NCBI GenBank assembly: GCA_937974245.1
Contig: CALJKV010000103.1
Coordinates: 1 to 64,000, forward strand
Reading direction: 5' to 3'
Source: an uncultured Chloroflexota bacterium
Lineage (GTDB): Bacteria > Chloroflexota > Anaerolineae > Aggregatilineales > Phototrophicaceae
Length of the DNA: 64,000 bases
The notes under the pieces: model-generated
What the model was told of the DNA's origin: nothing
Databases searched by the model: none
What the model saw: only the letters and a program-made list of their open reading frames with translations
Position numbers and translations under genes: made by a program
Shown: piece after piece, positions 26,034 to 34,423 of the stretch
Numbering within the stretch: the stretch's first letter is position 1
Layout: every line of letters starts with the position of its first letter

Positions 26034-28568
26034 GTGGCAAGTTCTAAGACGACCAAAAACAAACCGCGCAGTAATGCTGCTGAGAAAAGCGCAAAACACG
26101 AAGAGCAGAATCCGCAGACTGATCGTTCGTTGGTGAGTGCTGAATTCTGGGATTCACTGCTGGACAGTTTGCCCCCCTGGGGCGACGAAATCGCTGCAAT
26201 CGTGCTGATTGTGTTTGGCATTGTGTCGTTCCTGTCGCTGCTGAACGTGTCATCCGATGCGACGATCTCTAATGCCTGGTCGAATGCCCTCACGAGTCTT
26301 TTTGGCTATGGTAGCGTGGTGGTTTCAGCCGGAATTCTAGCATTGGGGGTGATTATTCTGCTTCCCAAGTTGGGGTTGGTGATCAAATTCCCCACGTCAC
26401 GTATCCTGGCGCTGGAAGTAGCCTTCTTCTCGCTGCTGGCGCTGTTCCACCTGGGGACGGGGGATGCCGAACTGCGGGCGGTAGCGCGGGCAGGGCAAGG
26501 CGGTGGTTATATCGGTTGGGCGTTAAGCAGCCTGATTAGCGGGCTGTTCGGTTCGATTACGGCGATGATCATTTATGGGCTGCTGCTGTTAATTAGCTTA
26601 GGTGTGGTGATCGGTATTCGCAAGGTCACTATCCAAGGATGGCTGCGAGCAGCCATCTACCGGTTGCGCCAGTATGCTGACCGGGTAGTTGAAGCGACCA
26701 ATCCGAAATGGCAACAGCGCCAAAAGGCAGCACCTAAGATTGTACCAATAGTCGCTTCCCCGCCTGTAGAAACCCGGAAACGCACGACAGGTACTTTTAT
26801 CCGCATCCGGCCTGACCCGGCGCACTTACCCCCCTCGCAGCGTCCTGGGGGAGTGGTACGTGATGTAAGCGCGGGGACGGCTGAAATCGGTAAGACAAGT
26901 GAACATCCCCTGCCCCTGTCACGGGAAATCCTGGGTGGTTTTAACGCGATTGGGACACTCAAGGGTAAGAAGCAGAAGGGCGTTCAGTTGGTGGAACGGC
27001 CTGATGGGCGCGTTAAGCGATATTACACTGTAGACGACATGCGTGAGGTGAAAAAAGTCGGTAAGCGCGACTCCAACCTGCCACCGCTGGAACTGCTTCA
27101 GGACATTGAACTCAATGTGCCCGACGAGCAGGAGATCAACAATAATGTGGTGTTGATCGAAAACACGCTGCTGGAATTTGATATTGATGTGGACGTGGTG
27201 GATGTCAAAGTAGGACCAACCGTGACACAGTATGCGGTGCAGCCCTTCAAAGAGACAACCACCGGGGAAGGGGAAACTGTACTCAACCGGACTCGTGTCA
27301 GTCGGATTGCGTCCCTGGCAAGCGACCTCTCATTGACACTTTCGGCCAAGCGATTGCGCCTGGAGTCGCCTGTTCCAGGGCACAGCTATGTGGGTATTGA
27401 AGTCCCGAATCGTTACCCTAGTGTAGTGGCGCTGCGCTCGGTTTATGAGAGCAAGGCCTTCCAGGACAGACTCCAGAAGGCGAAATCGCCGCTGTATATT
27501 CCGTTGGGGAGAGATGTGGCCGGGCAGCCATTGGGTGTTGACCTGGCACAGATGCCGCACTTACTGATTGCCGGTACAACCGGATCAGGGAAGTCGGTAT
27601 GCATCGCCGCGATTACAGCGGCGCTCATTCTGAACAATACTCCGGACAAGGTTAAACTGGTGATGCTCGACCCGAAAATGGTAGAGTTGAGTCGGTTTAA
27701 CAGTCTGCCACATCTCCTGGGCGAGGTCGAAACCGAGCAGGAGCGAATTATCGGGGTGCTGCGCTGGTGTACTCGCGAGATGGACCGGCGTTACAAACTT
27801 CTGGAAGAAAACGCCGCCCGCAATATTGACATTTTTAATTCACGTCTAAGCCGTCGCCAGCAGGAAGAATATCTGCCGTATATCGTGATCCTCGTGGACG
27901 AAGTAGGCGACTTGATGCTCTCCCGCCCGGAAGAGACGGAGAAGACGATTACCCGCCTGGCACAAATGGCGCGTGCGGTGGGGATGCACCTGGTTGTGGC
28001 GACACAGCGCCCCAGTGTAGATGTGATTACGGGTCTAATCAAGGCGAACTTCCCTTCGCGCGTGTCGTTTGCGGTGGCATCCGGCGTCGACTCGCGGGTT
28101 ATTCTCGATTCGGTAGGTGCGGAAACGCTGTTGGGGCGGGGCGACATGCTCTACCAGGCCGCCGATGCTGCTGGGCCACGCCGTCTTCAGGGCTGTTATG
28201 TCTCGGATGACGAAGTGCGGGAGTTGGTAAACTACTGGAAAGACTGGTACGAGAAGCAGATTGCTGATGGCAAAATGGCACGACGGCGCATCAGTCCCTG
28301 GGAACGTGGTCTGACTCGGCGCGAATTCCTGGCAGAGACCGACCCGATGCTGGAAGATGCCATTGCCCTGGTGATTGAGGCGGGGGAGGCCTCAGCCTCG
28401 CTGATTCAGCGACGCCTGGGGCTGGGGTATCCGCGTGCTGCCCGAATTATTGACCTGATGCACGAACTAGGAGTGGTGGGTGAACAGGAGACAGGTGGTC
28501 GCAGTCGCCGCGTTCTCATCAAGCCGGGGCAAGACCCCTTTAAGGATGCGATAGATAAACGAATGTAG
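26034..28568 (+). CDS. ftsK: DNA translocase FtsK/SpoIIIE
   Basis: An 844-residue septal DNA pump. The N-terminus has four membrane helices (about residues 45-200), then a linker, the alpha domain, and the RecA-like motor with Walker A AGTTGSGKSV and Walker B VILVDEVGDLM. The C-terminal gamma winged helix (ASASLIQRRLGLGYPRAARI) would read polar guide sequences on the chromosome. GTG at 26034 is chosen because the protein then begins with a basic, Ala/Lys-rich tail; TTG starts at 26013-26016 are alternatives. A TATAAT at 25989-25994 may be its -10 box. Confidence 0.96.
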   Translation: MASSKTTKNKPRSNAAEKSAKHEEQNPQTDRSLVSAEFWDSLLDSLPPWGDEIAAIVLIVFGIVSFLSLLNVSSDATISNAWSNALTSLFGYGSVVVSAGILALGVIILLPKLGLVIKFPTSRILALEVAFFSLLALFHLGTGDAELRAVARAGQGGGYIGWALSSLISGLFGSITAMIIYGLLLLISLGVVIGIRKVTIQGWLRAAIYRLRQYADRVVEATNPKWQQRQKAAPKIVPIVASPPVETRKRTTGTFIRIRPDPAHLPPSQRPGGVVRDVSAGTAEIGKTSEHPLPLSREILGGFNAIGTLKGKKQKGVQLVERPDGRVKRYYTVDDMREVKKVGKRDSNLPPLELLQDIELNVPDEQEINNNVVLIENTLLEFDIDVDVVDVKVGPTVTQYAVQPFKETTTGEGETVLNRTRVSRIASLASDLSLTLSAKRLRLESPVPGHSYVGIEVPNRYPSVVALRSVYESKAFQDRLQKAKSPLYIPLGRDVAGQPLGVDLAQMPHLLIAGTTGSGKSVCIAAITAALILNNTPDKVKLVMLDPKMVELSRFNSLPHLLGEVETEQERIIGVLRWCTREMDRRYKLLEENAARNIDIFNSRLSRRQQEEYLPYIVILVDEVGDLMLSRPEETEKTITRLAQMARAVGMHLVVATQRPSVDVITGLIKANFPSRVSFAVASGVDSRVILDSVGAETLLGRGDMLYQAADAAGPRRLQGCYVSDDEVRELVNYWKDWYEKQIADGKMARRRISPWERGLTRREFLAETDPMLEDAIALVIEAGEASASLIQRRLGLGYPRAARIIDLMHELGVVGEQETGGRSRRVLIKPGQDPFKDAIDKRM

Positions 28569-28577
28569 GTTGAACCT

Positions 28578-28793
28578 ATGACGGAGACACAGCACGAGAT
28601 AGAACGTGCCGTCCCGGAAACCAATGCGCTCATAAAATCTCTGGTCGAGCAGGATACAATCGGGTTTCCTTTCTGGGTTCATGGCATAATTAGCCGTCAT
28701 TTCCTTTCTGATCGCGGCCATGAATACTTTGATTTGAACGATGATAATCCTCACTTCACTCGTGATTGTATGGTTGTGATACTGGCAATATGA
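28578..28793 (+). CDS. Possible small protein of unknown function
   Basis: A 71-codon frame ten bases after ftsK and before the epimerase gene. AGG lies about nine bases before the ATG, a weak site. The N-terminal half is protein-like (TETQHEIERAVPETNALIKS); the C-terminal part looks less so. No family was recognised. It may be a real small gene in the ftsK transcript or a chance frame. Confidence 0.35.
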   Translation: MTETQHEIERAVPETNALIKSLVEQDTIGFPFWVHGIISRHFLSDRGHEYFDLNDDNPHFTRDCMVVILAI

Positions 28794-28809
28794 AAGCGTT
28801 CTTGACCTT

Positions 28810-29820
28810 ATGACACAACTTGTAATAGGTGCCGGGCTGCTGGGGCGTTCTCTGTTAGATTATCTGCTGGAAAGAGGCGAGACTGTCCGGGTATTCGACG
28901 TAATCCCGTATACTGACTCGCGGGTCGAAACAATAACCGGCGATGTGTGTAACCCGCAAGACCTGGCGCGGGCTTGTGTGGGTGTGGATACCGTCTATCA
29001 TACGGCATCTATGGTGAATCAAGGGCTGGGGAAAGTTCCGGGCATGTATGATGTGAATGTCACCGGGACGCAGAATGTGATCGCGGCCTGCCGGCAGCAG
29101 GGTGTCCGCCGCCTCATTTATACCAGTTCGATTGATGTCGTTTTTGACGGTACACCCATAGTCAACGGTGACGAGTCCCTGCCGTATCCGCGCCGCCACC
29201 TGGATTACTACGGTGCAACCAAAATGCTGGCAGAACAGGCCGTTATCCAGGCGTTTGATCCCCAGGGACTTCAGACAGTATTGTTACGAACCGCTGGTAT
29301 CTATGGCCCGCATGACCGCCACCGCTTCCCGCCCATTCTCAGGAATGCTCGCAAGGGCATGTATACTCGCCTGGGTGATGGTCGGGCGAAGTTCAATCAC
29401 GTCTATGTAAAGAATGCGGCTCATGCCCACTGGTTGGCTGCACAGGGGCTTCAGCAGGCGGGATGGCTACTGGGGGGACAGGTGTATTTTATTACCGACC
29501 ATCCTCCTTCTAATTTCTTCGAGTTCTTCCTGCCATTTCTGGAAGCAGCCAGCTTGCCAGTGAAAGTGCGGTCCGTGCCGCTTTGGTTGGCACAGGGCAT
29601 TGCGAATGCCAACGAACTGGCGTACCGGATACTCCCCAGCGACAACCGGGCGAGTCCCCAGCTGACGCGCTACGTCGTGGCGGCTACCTGCCAGGATTTT
29701 TGGTTCAGCCATGAACGTGCCGGTCGGGATTTTGGCTATACCCCTCTGGTTTCTGAAGAGAAGGCGTTTCAATATACAGTGGATTGGATTGTGAATGAGT
29801 GGCTGCCCGCGAATCAGTAG
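28810..29820 (+). CDS. NAD(P)-dependent epimerase/3-beta-HSD-like dehydrogenase
   Basis: A 336-residue extended short-chain dehydrogenase. The nucleotide-binding turn is GAGLLG near the N-terminus, followed by DxxxxDV (TGDVCNP) and the catalytic YxxxK as YYGATK, with the Ser upstream in YTSSIDVVF. The active-site spacing and the segment FNHVYVKNAAHAHWLAAQ resemble the 3-beta-hydroxysteroid dehydrogenase/sterol-type branch. Substrate could be a sterol-like lipid, a nucleotide sugar or another hydroxy compound. There is no clear ribosome-binding site upstream. Confidence 0.88.
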   Translation: MTQLVIGAGLLGRSLLDYLLERGETVRVFDVIPYTDSRVETITGDVCNPQDLARACVGVDTVYHTASMVNQGLGKVPGMYDVNVTGTQNVIAACRQQGVRRLIYTSSIDVVFDGTPIVNGDESLPYPRRHLDYYGATKMLAEQAVIQAFDPQGLQTVLLRTAGIYGPHDRHRFPPILRNARKGMYTRLGDGRAKFNHVYVKNAAHAHWLAAQGLQQAGWLLGGQVYFITDHPPSNFFEFFLPFLEAASLPVKVRSVPLWLAQGIANANELAYRILPSDNRASPQLTRYVVAATCQDFWFSHERAGRDFGYTPLVSEEKAFQYTVDWIVNEWLPANQ

Positions 29821-29920
29821 GTGTGTTGGGTCTGGAGTCACCTCCGCCGATGCTTCTCAAGGGTATCAAGGCGTTGTTTTGTGGAATAATATATTTAAGT
29901 TTTGATTGGAGGGAACGAAT

Positions 29921-30355
29921 ATGCCCTATACAGTTTCCTGGCTTGTGCCGAATCGCATTATCCTCACCCGTTATCACGGGATTTTTACATCGGAAGACCT
30001 ACGCAGTTACCTCGAAGAGTCACTCCAGATGCGCGACGACGCGATAGCCGCTTTGGGCGAAGATGGTGCGCTCATCCACACCCTCACCGATGCCCGGAAG
30101 CTTGACCGCTATACGATTGGCCTGGCGGATATCCAGGGGATGCTCAAAAGCCTGCGCCAGCAGCGGGTTGGGTGGTCGGTTTTCGTGCACCCGGGCAAAA
30201 TGGAGCGTTTTTTCTCCTCTATCGGCCATCATTGGGTCGGGGTACGTCACCGGGAATTTGCTACAATTGAGGACGCTATAGTATTCCTGAAAGAGGATGC
30301 TTCGCTCCCTGATTTCACCTATGTGCCGGAAGAACCAGAAAGCCAATCCAGCTAG
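29921..30355 (+). CDS. Small alpha/beta protein of unknown function (STAS-like?)
   Basis: A 144-residue soluble protein with a strong GGAGGG seven bases before the ATG at 29921. The start MPYTVSWLVPNRIILTRYHG followed by TSEDLRSYLEE and later HTLTDARKL resembles SpoIIAA/STAS-like alpha/beta proteins that open with a strand-turn-strand and a helix. The resemblance is loose and no function is assigned. It lies alone between the epimerase gene and uvrB, and AT-rich sequence upstream may carry its own promoter. Confidence 0.7.
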   Translation: MPYTVSWLVPNRIILTRYHGIFTSEDLRSYLEESLQMRDDAIAALGEDGALIHTLTDARKLDRYTIGLADIQGMLKSLRQQRVGWSVFVHPGKMERFFSSIGHHWVGVRHREFATIEDAIVFLKEDASLPDFTYVPEEPESQSS

Positions 30356-30407
30356 TAACAGGGAGGATTGCTGAAAACTTCCCCCTGATTCTGCTGTCTT
30401 TTTGTGC

Positions 30408-30413
30408 TACAAT
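30408..30413 (+). promoter_or_regulatory. -10 element of uvrB
   Basis: TACAAT (five of six consensus positions); a weak CTGATT lies 17 bases upstream. Transcription would start near 30420, next to the LexA-type box. Confidence 0.45.
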
Positions 30414-30422
30414 CACAACTTC

Positions 30423-30436
30423 CGAACGGACGTTCT
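30423..30436. promoter_or_regulatory. LexA (SOS) box upstream of uvrB
   Basis: CGAACGGACGTTCT matches the Gram-positive-type LexA/DinR consensus CGAACRNRYGTTYG at all but the last position. It sits at the predicted transcription start and 20 bases before the uvrB ATG, exactly where a repressor would block transcription. No lexA gene is in the window. Confidence 0.65.
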
Positions 30437-30455
30437 GTGAGCCGAAAGGATGGCT

Positions 30456-32477
30456 ATGCCCCCGTTCCAGGTATATGCACCATTTGAGCCAACCGGTGAC
30501 CAACCTGCTGCCATAGCGCAGTTGGTTGAAGGTGTTAACGAGAACCTGAAGCACCAGACCCTCCTGGGTGCGACAGGTACCGGGAAAACGTTTGCCGTCT
30601 CCAAAGTGATTGAGCAAGTGCAGCGTCCCACGCTGGTGCTGGCGCACAATAAGACACTCGCGGCGCAGCTCTATGCCGAGTTCAAGGAGTTCTTCCCCAA
30701 GAACGCGGTGGAATATTTTGTCAGTTATTATGACTACTACCAACCAGAAGCCTACGTCCCACGCCTGGACTTACACATCGAAAAAGAGACTGACATCAAC
30801 GAGCAGATAGACAGGTTGCGACTTTCTGCGACGGCGGCACTGCTCTCGCGGCGGGATGTGCTGATCGTGGCGTCTGTTTCGTGTATCTACGGTATTGGCA
30901 GCCCCCAGGCCTGGGGGCGTTCGATCGTTGAACTGCAGGTGGGGAATGCCATCCGCCGCAATACGATTCTGCGGAAGCTGGTGCAAATCCAATACACGCG
31001 CAACGATATGGACTTGAAGCGTGGTACCTTCCGGGCGCGGGGAGATACGTTGGAGATTGCTCCGGCATATGCTGAAACTGCCTACCGGATTTACCTGTTC
31101 GGGGACGAGATCGAACGCATCTCCGAGTTTGACCCGCTGACCGGGGAAATCCTGGCCGATCATCCTGAGGTGAAGGTCTTCCCGGCCAAGCAGTTCGTGG
31201 CTGACGAAGCAAAAACGCGCCAGGCGCTCACAGACATCGAAAAAGAGTTGGAAGAACGGATTGCCTTCTTTAAGAAGGAAGGTAAGCTGCTGGAAGCCCA
31301 GCGCATTGAGCAGCGTACCCGTTACGACCTCGAAATGATCCGCGAAGTCGGGTATACCTCCGGCATAGAGAACTTCTCGCGCCACCTCGACCAGCGTCCG
31401 GCGGGCAGCCCCCCCTGGACTCTGGTAGATTATTTCCCGGATGACTACCTGCTGGTGATTGACGAGAGTCACATGACGATCCCGCAGATTCGTGGCATGT
31501 TCAAGGGTGACCAGTCGCGTAAGCTCAATCTGGTGGATTACGGCTTCCGGTTGCCGAGCGCGATGGATAACCGCCCGCTTAATTTTGAGGAGTTCCAGCA
31601 GCGGATGGGGCAGACGATTTACACCACCGCCACGCCGGGGCCATTCGAGCGTGAGATCAGCCAGGCGATTGTTCAGCAGGTCATTCGGCCAACAGGTGTG
31701 CTTGATCCGCAGATCAGTGTTCGCCCGATTGAAGGGCAGGTAGATGACCTGCTGCAAGAGGTGGCGCTGCGGGTAAAGAAAGGGCAGCGTGCGCTTATCA
31801 CGACGCTTACTCAGCGTATGTCTGAGGAACTGGCCGGATACATCAACGAAATGGGCATCCGCGCTCACTACCTCCACGCTGAGATAGAAACGATTGAACG
31901 AGTCGAGATCCTGCGCGACCTGCGCTTAGGCGTGTATGATGTATTGGTAGGTATCAACCTTCTGCGGGAAGGGATTGACTTGCCGGAAGTCTCGCTTGTC
32001 GCTATTCTGGACGCAGATAAAGAGGGCTTCCTGCGCTCAGAGCACGCGCTTATCCAGATCATTGGGCGGGCGGCACGCCATGTCGAGGGGCAGGTCATCC
32101 TTTATGCTAACAAAATGACCGACTCAATGAAACACGCTATTGAGGAAACCGAACGTCGCCGTGAGATTCAGGATGCCTACAATAAGGAAAAAGGGATTGT
32201 TCCAGCTAGCATCGTGAAAGAAGTGCGTGACCTGACTGATCGAGTGCGCTCAATGATGAATGAGGAACAAGTCGCCGAAGTGGGTGTTGGTGCCACAAAC
32301 CTGATGGCGCTGCCCAAAGATGAACTGCACCGTATGATTAAAGAACTTGAAAAGGAAATGAAGGCCGCTGCTCAGTCGCTCGAATTTGAAAAGGCCGCCG
32401 TGCTGCGTGACCAAATCACCGAACTGCGTGGTTCGCTGATAGACCGTGAAGTTGAGGGCGGACTCCTGCTGGGGTAG
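30456..32477 (+). CDS. uvrB: Excinuclease ABC subunit B
   Basis: A 673-residue nucleotide-excision-repair helicase. Visible: Walker A GATGTGKTF (about residue 37), the damage-probing beta-hairpin region YYDYYQPEAYVPR, helicase motifs including DESH, TTLTQRMSEEL and the RxxR-type QIIGRAARH, and the C-terminal UVR domain (SLEFEKAAVLRDQI) that contacts UvrC. AAAGG is six bases before the ATG at 30456, so this start is preferred over 30450. A LexA-type box and -10 element lie upstream, implying induction by DNA damage. It is convergent with the recombinase-fold gene, with a hairpin between them. Confidence 0.98.
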   Translation: MPPFQVYAPFEPTGDQPAAIAQLVEGVNENLKHQTLLGATGTGKTFAVSKVIEQVQRPTLVLAHNKTLAAQLYAEFKEFFPKNAVEYFVSYYDYYQPEAYVPRLDLHIEKETDINEQIDRLRLSATAALLSRRDVLIVASVSCIYGIGSPQAWGRSIVELQVGNAIRRNTILRKLVQIQYTRNDMDLKRGTFRARGDTLEIAPAYAETAYRIYLFGDEIERISEFDPLTGEILADHPEVKVFPAKQFVADEAKTRQALTDIEKELEERIAFFKKEGKLLEAQRIEQRTRYDLEMIREVGYTSGIENFSRHLDQRPAGSPPWTLVDYFPDDYLLVIDESHMTIPQIRGMFKGDQSRKLNLVDYGFRLPSAMDNRPLNFEEFQQRMGQTIYTTATPGPFEREISQAIVQQVIRPTGVLDPQISVRPIEGQVDDLLQEVALRVKKGQRALITTLTQRMSEELAGYINEMGIRAHYLHAEIETIERVEILRDLRLGVYDVLVGINLLREGIDLPEVSLVAILDADKEGFLRSEHALIQIIGRAARHVEGQVILYANKMTDSMKHAIEETERRREIQDAYNKEKGIVPASIVKEVRDLTDRVRSMMNEEQVAEVGVGATNLMALPKDELHRMIKELEKEMKAAAQSLEFEKAAVLRDQITELRGSLIDREVEGGLLLG

Positions 32478-32500
32478 TACAAAGAACAGATCGAACCCAC

Positions 32501-32545
32501 TGTAGGGGCAACACGCTGTTGTATGCAGGGTGCTGCCCTTTTTAA
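32501..32545. terminator. Hairpin between uvrB and the recombinase-like gene
   Basis: AGGGGCAACAC pairs with GTGCTGCCCTT (one mismatch, one G-U pair), followed by TTTTT. It lies between two convergent stop codons and so can serve both. It begins with the same GTAGGGGC word as the terminator at 58541, suggesting a recurring intergenic hairpin type. Confidence 0.6.
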
Positions 32546-32547
32546 TC

Positions 32548-33489
32548 CTATACTCCCACTTTGTCCGGGGCGTATATTTCGGCTAACTGGTGGATTTTAG
32601 CGCTGGTTTCAACCCAACTAATCGGGCTGAGTCCGAGTTTCTCCCGGATGCTTTCTTCGTCCATTCCCTGGCGGAAGTCGCGAACTGCGCATGTCCAGCG
32701 CAACATCTCGAATGACAGTTTCATCGGGATTTCCGCTCGGGCGCCAATATCTTCCAGGATGTATTCCAGGTTGCGGGCGGTGCAGTTGAAGATCGTTTCC
32801 TGTGGCGTATACTGCCCGAGGTAACGGTCAAGCTGGCGCACCCATTGGGCGCTAACTGGAATCTGGCGCTCCTTGAACACGTTGCGCCCGCTTTTGCCCT
32901 TGATTGTGAGCAGCGGCGTATCGGCGTCTCCCCGGTTGACATCTTTGGGCGTCAAACGCATGGCTTCGCTCTTTTTGATACCGGTTTCCACCAGCAGACG
33001 AAGCAGCATCTCCGGGCGTGTGTCGCGCTCTTCACTGCGTTTCATGTCGCGGGCGGCCAGCAGCGCTTCAGTTATTTCGTCTTCAGTGAGGATGGGCGAA
33101 AGGGGTGCCGGGCCGGAACGCTGTAAAACCGCTTTTGCCGGGTCAATCGGCAGCGAGCCGAGTTCATGCAGCCATTTGAAGTACACTTTGAGTGTCGTCA
33201 CCCTCCGTGCATACGACTTGCGACTGCACGCTACACCGCGTCCATGTTCTAGCCAGTCCAGGAAATCATTAAGCAGCGAGGTTGTATACCTGCCGATGGG
33301 CGTGGCCTGTCCGGTGCGTTCTGCCAGCAGGCTTAAGTCCGACGTAAATGCCTTTATGGTGTGGTCGGATTTGCCTTCTTTGAGCAGGTACCGCTGAAAC
33401 AGGTCAATCGTGTAGCGCAGTTCGGTGAATTTATTGATGTCTTCCGGCGTGTCCGGTTGGAACAGCGGAATTTGCCGTAAATCCGACAT
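32548..33489 (-). CDS. Tyrosine-recombinase-fold protein with degenerate active site
   Basis: A 313-residue Xer-like protein with a SAM-like N-terminal core-binding domain (about 20-115) and the C-terminal catalytic fold (135-305). Alignment by eye to XerD shows the catalytic pentad largely lost. The first Arg is Lys172 (TGIKKSEA instead of TGLRxSE), HxLR is E-M-L-R (Arg264 kept), LGH is LGL (287), and no Tyr stands nine residues after it. The beta-hairpin Lys region GKSGRNVFKER is kept. It may bind DNA without recombining it. Start: AGGTGG lies just upstream of the ATG at 33489; longer frames lack such a site. Confidence 0.85.
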   Translation of the reverse strand: MSDLRQIPLFQPDTPEDINKFTELRYTIDLFQRYLLKEGKSDHTIKAFTSDLSLLAERTGQATPIGRYTTSLLNDFLDWLEHGRGVACSRKSYARRVTTLKVYFKWLHELGSLPIDPAKAVLQRSGPAPLSPILTEDEITEALLAARDMKRSEERDTRPEMLLRLLVETGIKKSEAMRLTPKDVNRGDADTPLLTIKGKSGRNVFKERQIPVSAQWVRQLDRYLGQYTPQETIFNCTARNLEYILEDIGARAEIPMKLSFEMLRWTCAVRDFRQGMDEESIREKLGLSPISWVETSAKIHQLAEIYAPDKVGV

Positions 33490-33562
33490 AGCCCCACCTG
33501 GATAATAATAACTCACTGACTCCAAATGAAGGGTAAACGAATTTAGAACATTTGTCAAGTTT

Positions 33563-34369
33563 TCAGCGGCGCAGGGTGTGTTCCGGGCTGCCATAAACCG
33601 CTTGGAGGCGCTCGGTATCGGCTTGTTCATTGGGAGTTAGAGTCCCAGCAATAAATTCAAGCTGGAAAGTCTGACTAAACCCTCGCACGATCGCATCAGC
33701 GGTGGCCTGCCACGAAACGCGCTGTCCGAGGGCTGTTTCCAGTGTGGTCGCCCGCGCCCGAACCTGTTCCCGGCCTGCTTCTCGGGTGGCTTCATCCGGA
33801 TAGGTCAAGCCGGTACAGATGCGCCCCAGGTCACCATACAGGGGCAGTGTGCCATGTTGGAGAATGCCGCCTTTGCGCCGCACCTGGGCGCTGCCGATGA
33901 GTTTGCGCCCGCCGACAGTGATTTCATAGTGGGATGGCACTTCAAAACAGACTGGCCCTGCGGTTGTGGCCGTTTCGCTCATCGGGTCGGCCTGGGGATG
34001 TACGCCGAGCAGTTCCAGTCCGGCGGCCAACGCCTGGCTGATAGTCAGGTAACTGGTGACGACATCCCCGGCGGCCAGGGGGTGATCGGCAGGCAGTGCC
34101 AGACTGTAGGTGAGTTCATCACCATGCAGGATCGCCTTGCCGCCGGTGGGGCGGCGCACGATGTCCCATCCGTTAGCGGCAAGCTGGTCTAAGTCGGCTT
34201 CCCGACTTCGCTGCCCGTAGCCCAGGGAAAGGCACAGCGGCTCCCAGCCGTACAGTCGGAGTGTGGGTGGCGACTCACCGGCGGAGACCGCGTTTAGGAT
34301 AGCCTCGTCCGTTGCCATGTTGTAACGACCAATAGTGGGGGAATCGTAGATTAAACGGCATTGACGCAT
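33563..34369 (-). CDS. Lipoate/octanoyl transferase family protein, LipM-like
   Basis: A 268-residue member of the LplA/LipB/LipM superfamily. The pattern fits octanoyltransferase LipM: the RRPTGGKAILHGDELTYSL active loop, an apparent catalytic Cys in GPVCFEVPSHYEI, and GRKLIGSAQVRRKGGILQHG with the invariant Lys. LipM moves octanoate from acyl carrier protein to GcvH/E2 domains at the first step of lipoic-acid synthesis; LplA-type ligase activity is the alternative. LipA is not in the window. It is transcribed away from the LCP gene, whose promoter overlaps this gene's start. Confidence 0.85.
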   Translation of the reverse strand: MRQCRLIYDSPTIGRYNMATDEAILNAVSAGESPPTLRLYGWEPLCLSLGYGQRSREADLDQLAANGWDIVRRPTGGKAILHGDELTYSLALPADHPLAAGDVVTSYLTISQALAAGLELLGVHPQADPMSETATTAGPVCFEVPSHYEITVGGRKLIGSAQVRRKGGILQHGTLPLYGDLGRICTGLTYPDEATREAGREQVRARATTLETALGQRVSWQATADAIVRGFSQTFQLEFIAGTLTPNEQADTERLQAVYGSPEHTLRR

Positions 34370-34389
34370 ATCGTCACCCTGCCTATACT
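34361..34389 (+). promoter_or_regulatory. Promoter of the first LCP gene
   Basis: TTGACG (34361-34366), 17 bases, TATACT (34384-34389). The -35 box overlaps the start codon of the divergent lipM-like gene. Transcription would start about 28 bases before the ATG at 34424. Confidence 0.6.
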
Positions 34390-34423
34390 GTTGATAGTGT
34401 ATTGAACTGAGATAAGTCCAACC

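Noticed and set aside
30771..31877. 368-codon frame opposite uvrB.
   Set aside because: uvrB is unmistakable on the plus strand; the reverse frame has no recognisable domain.
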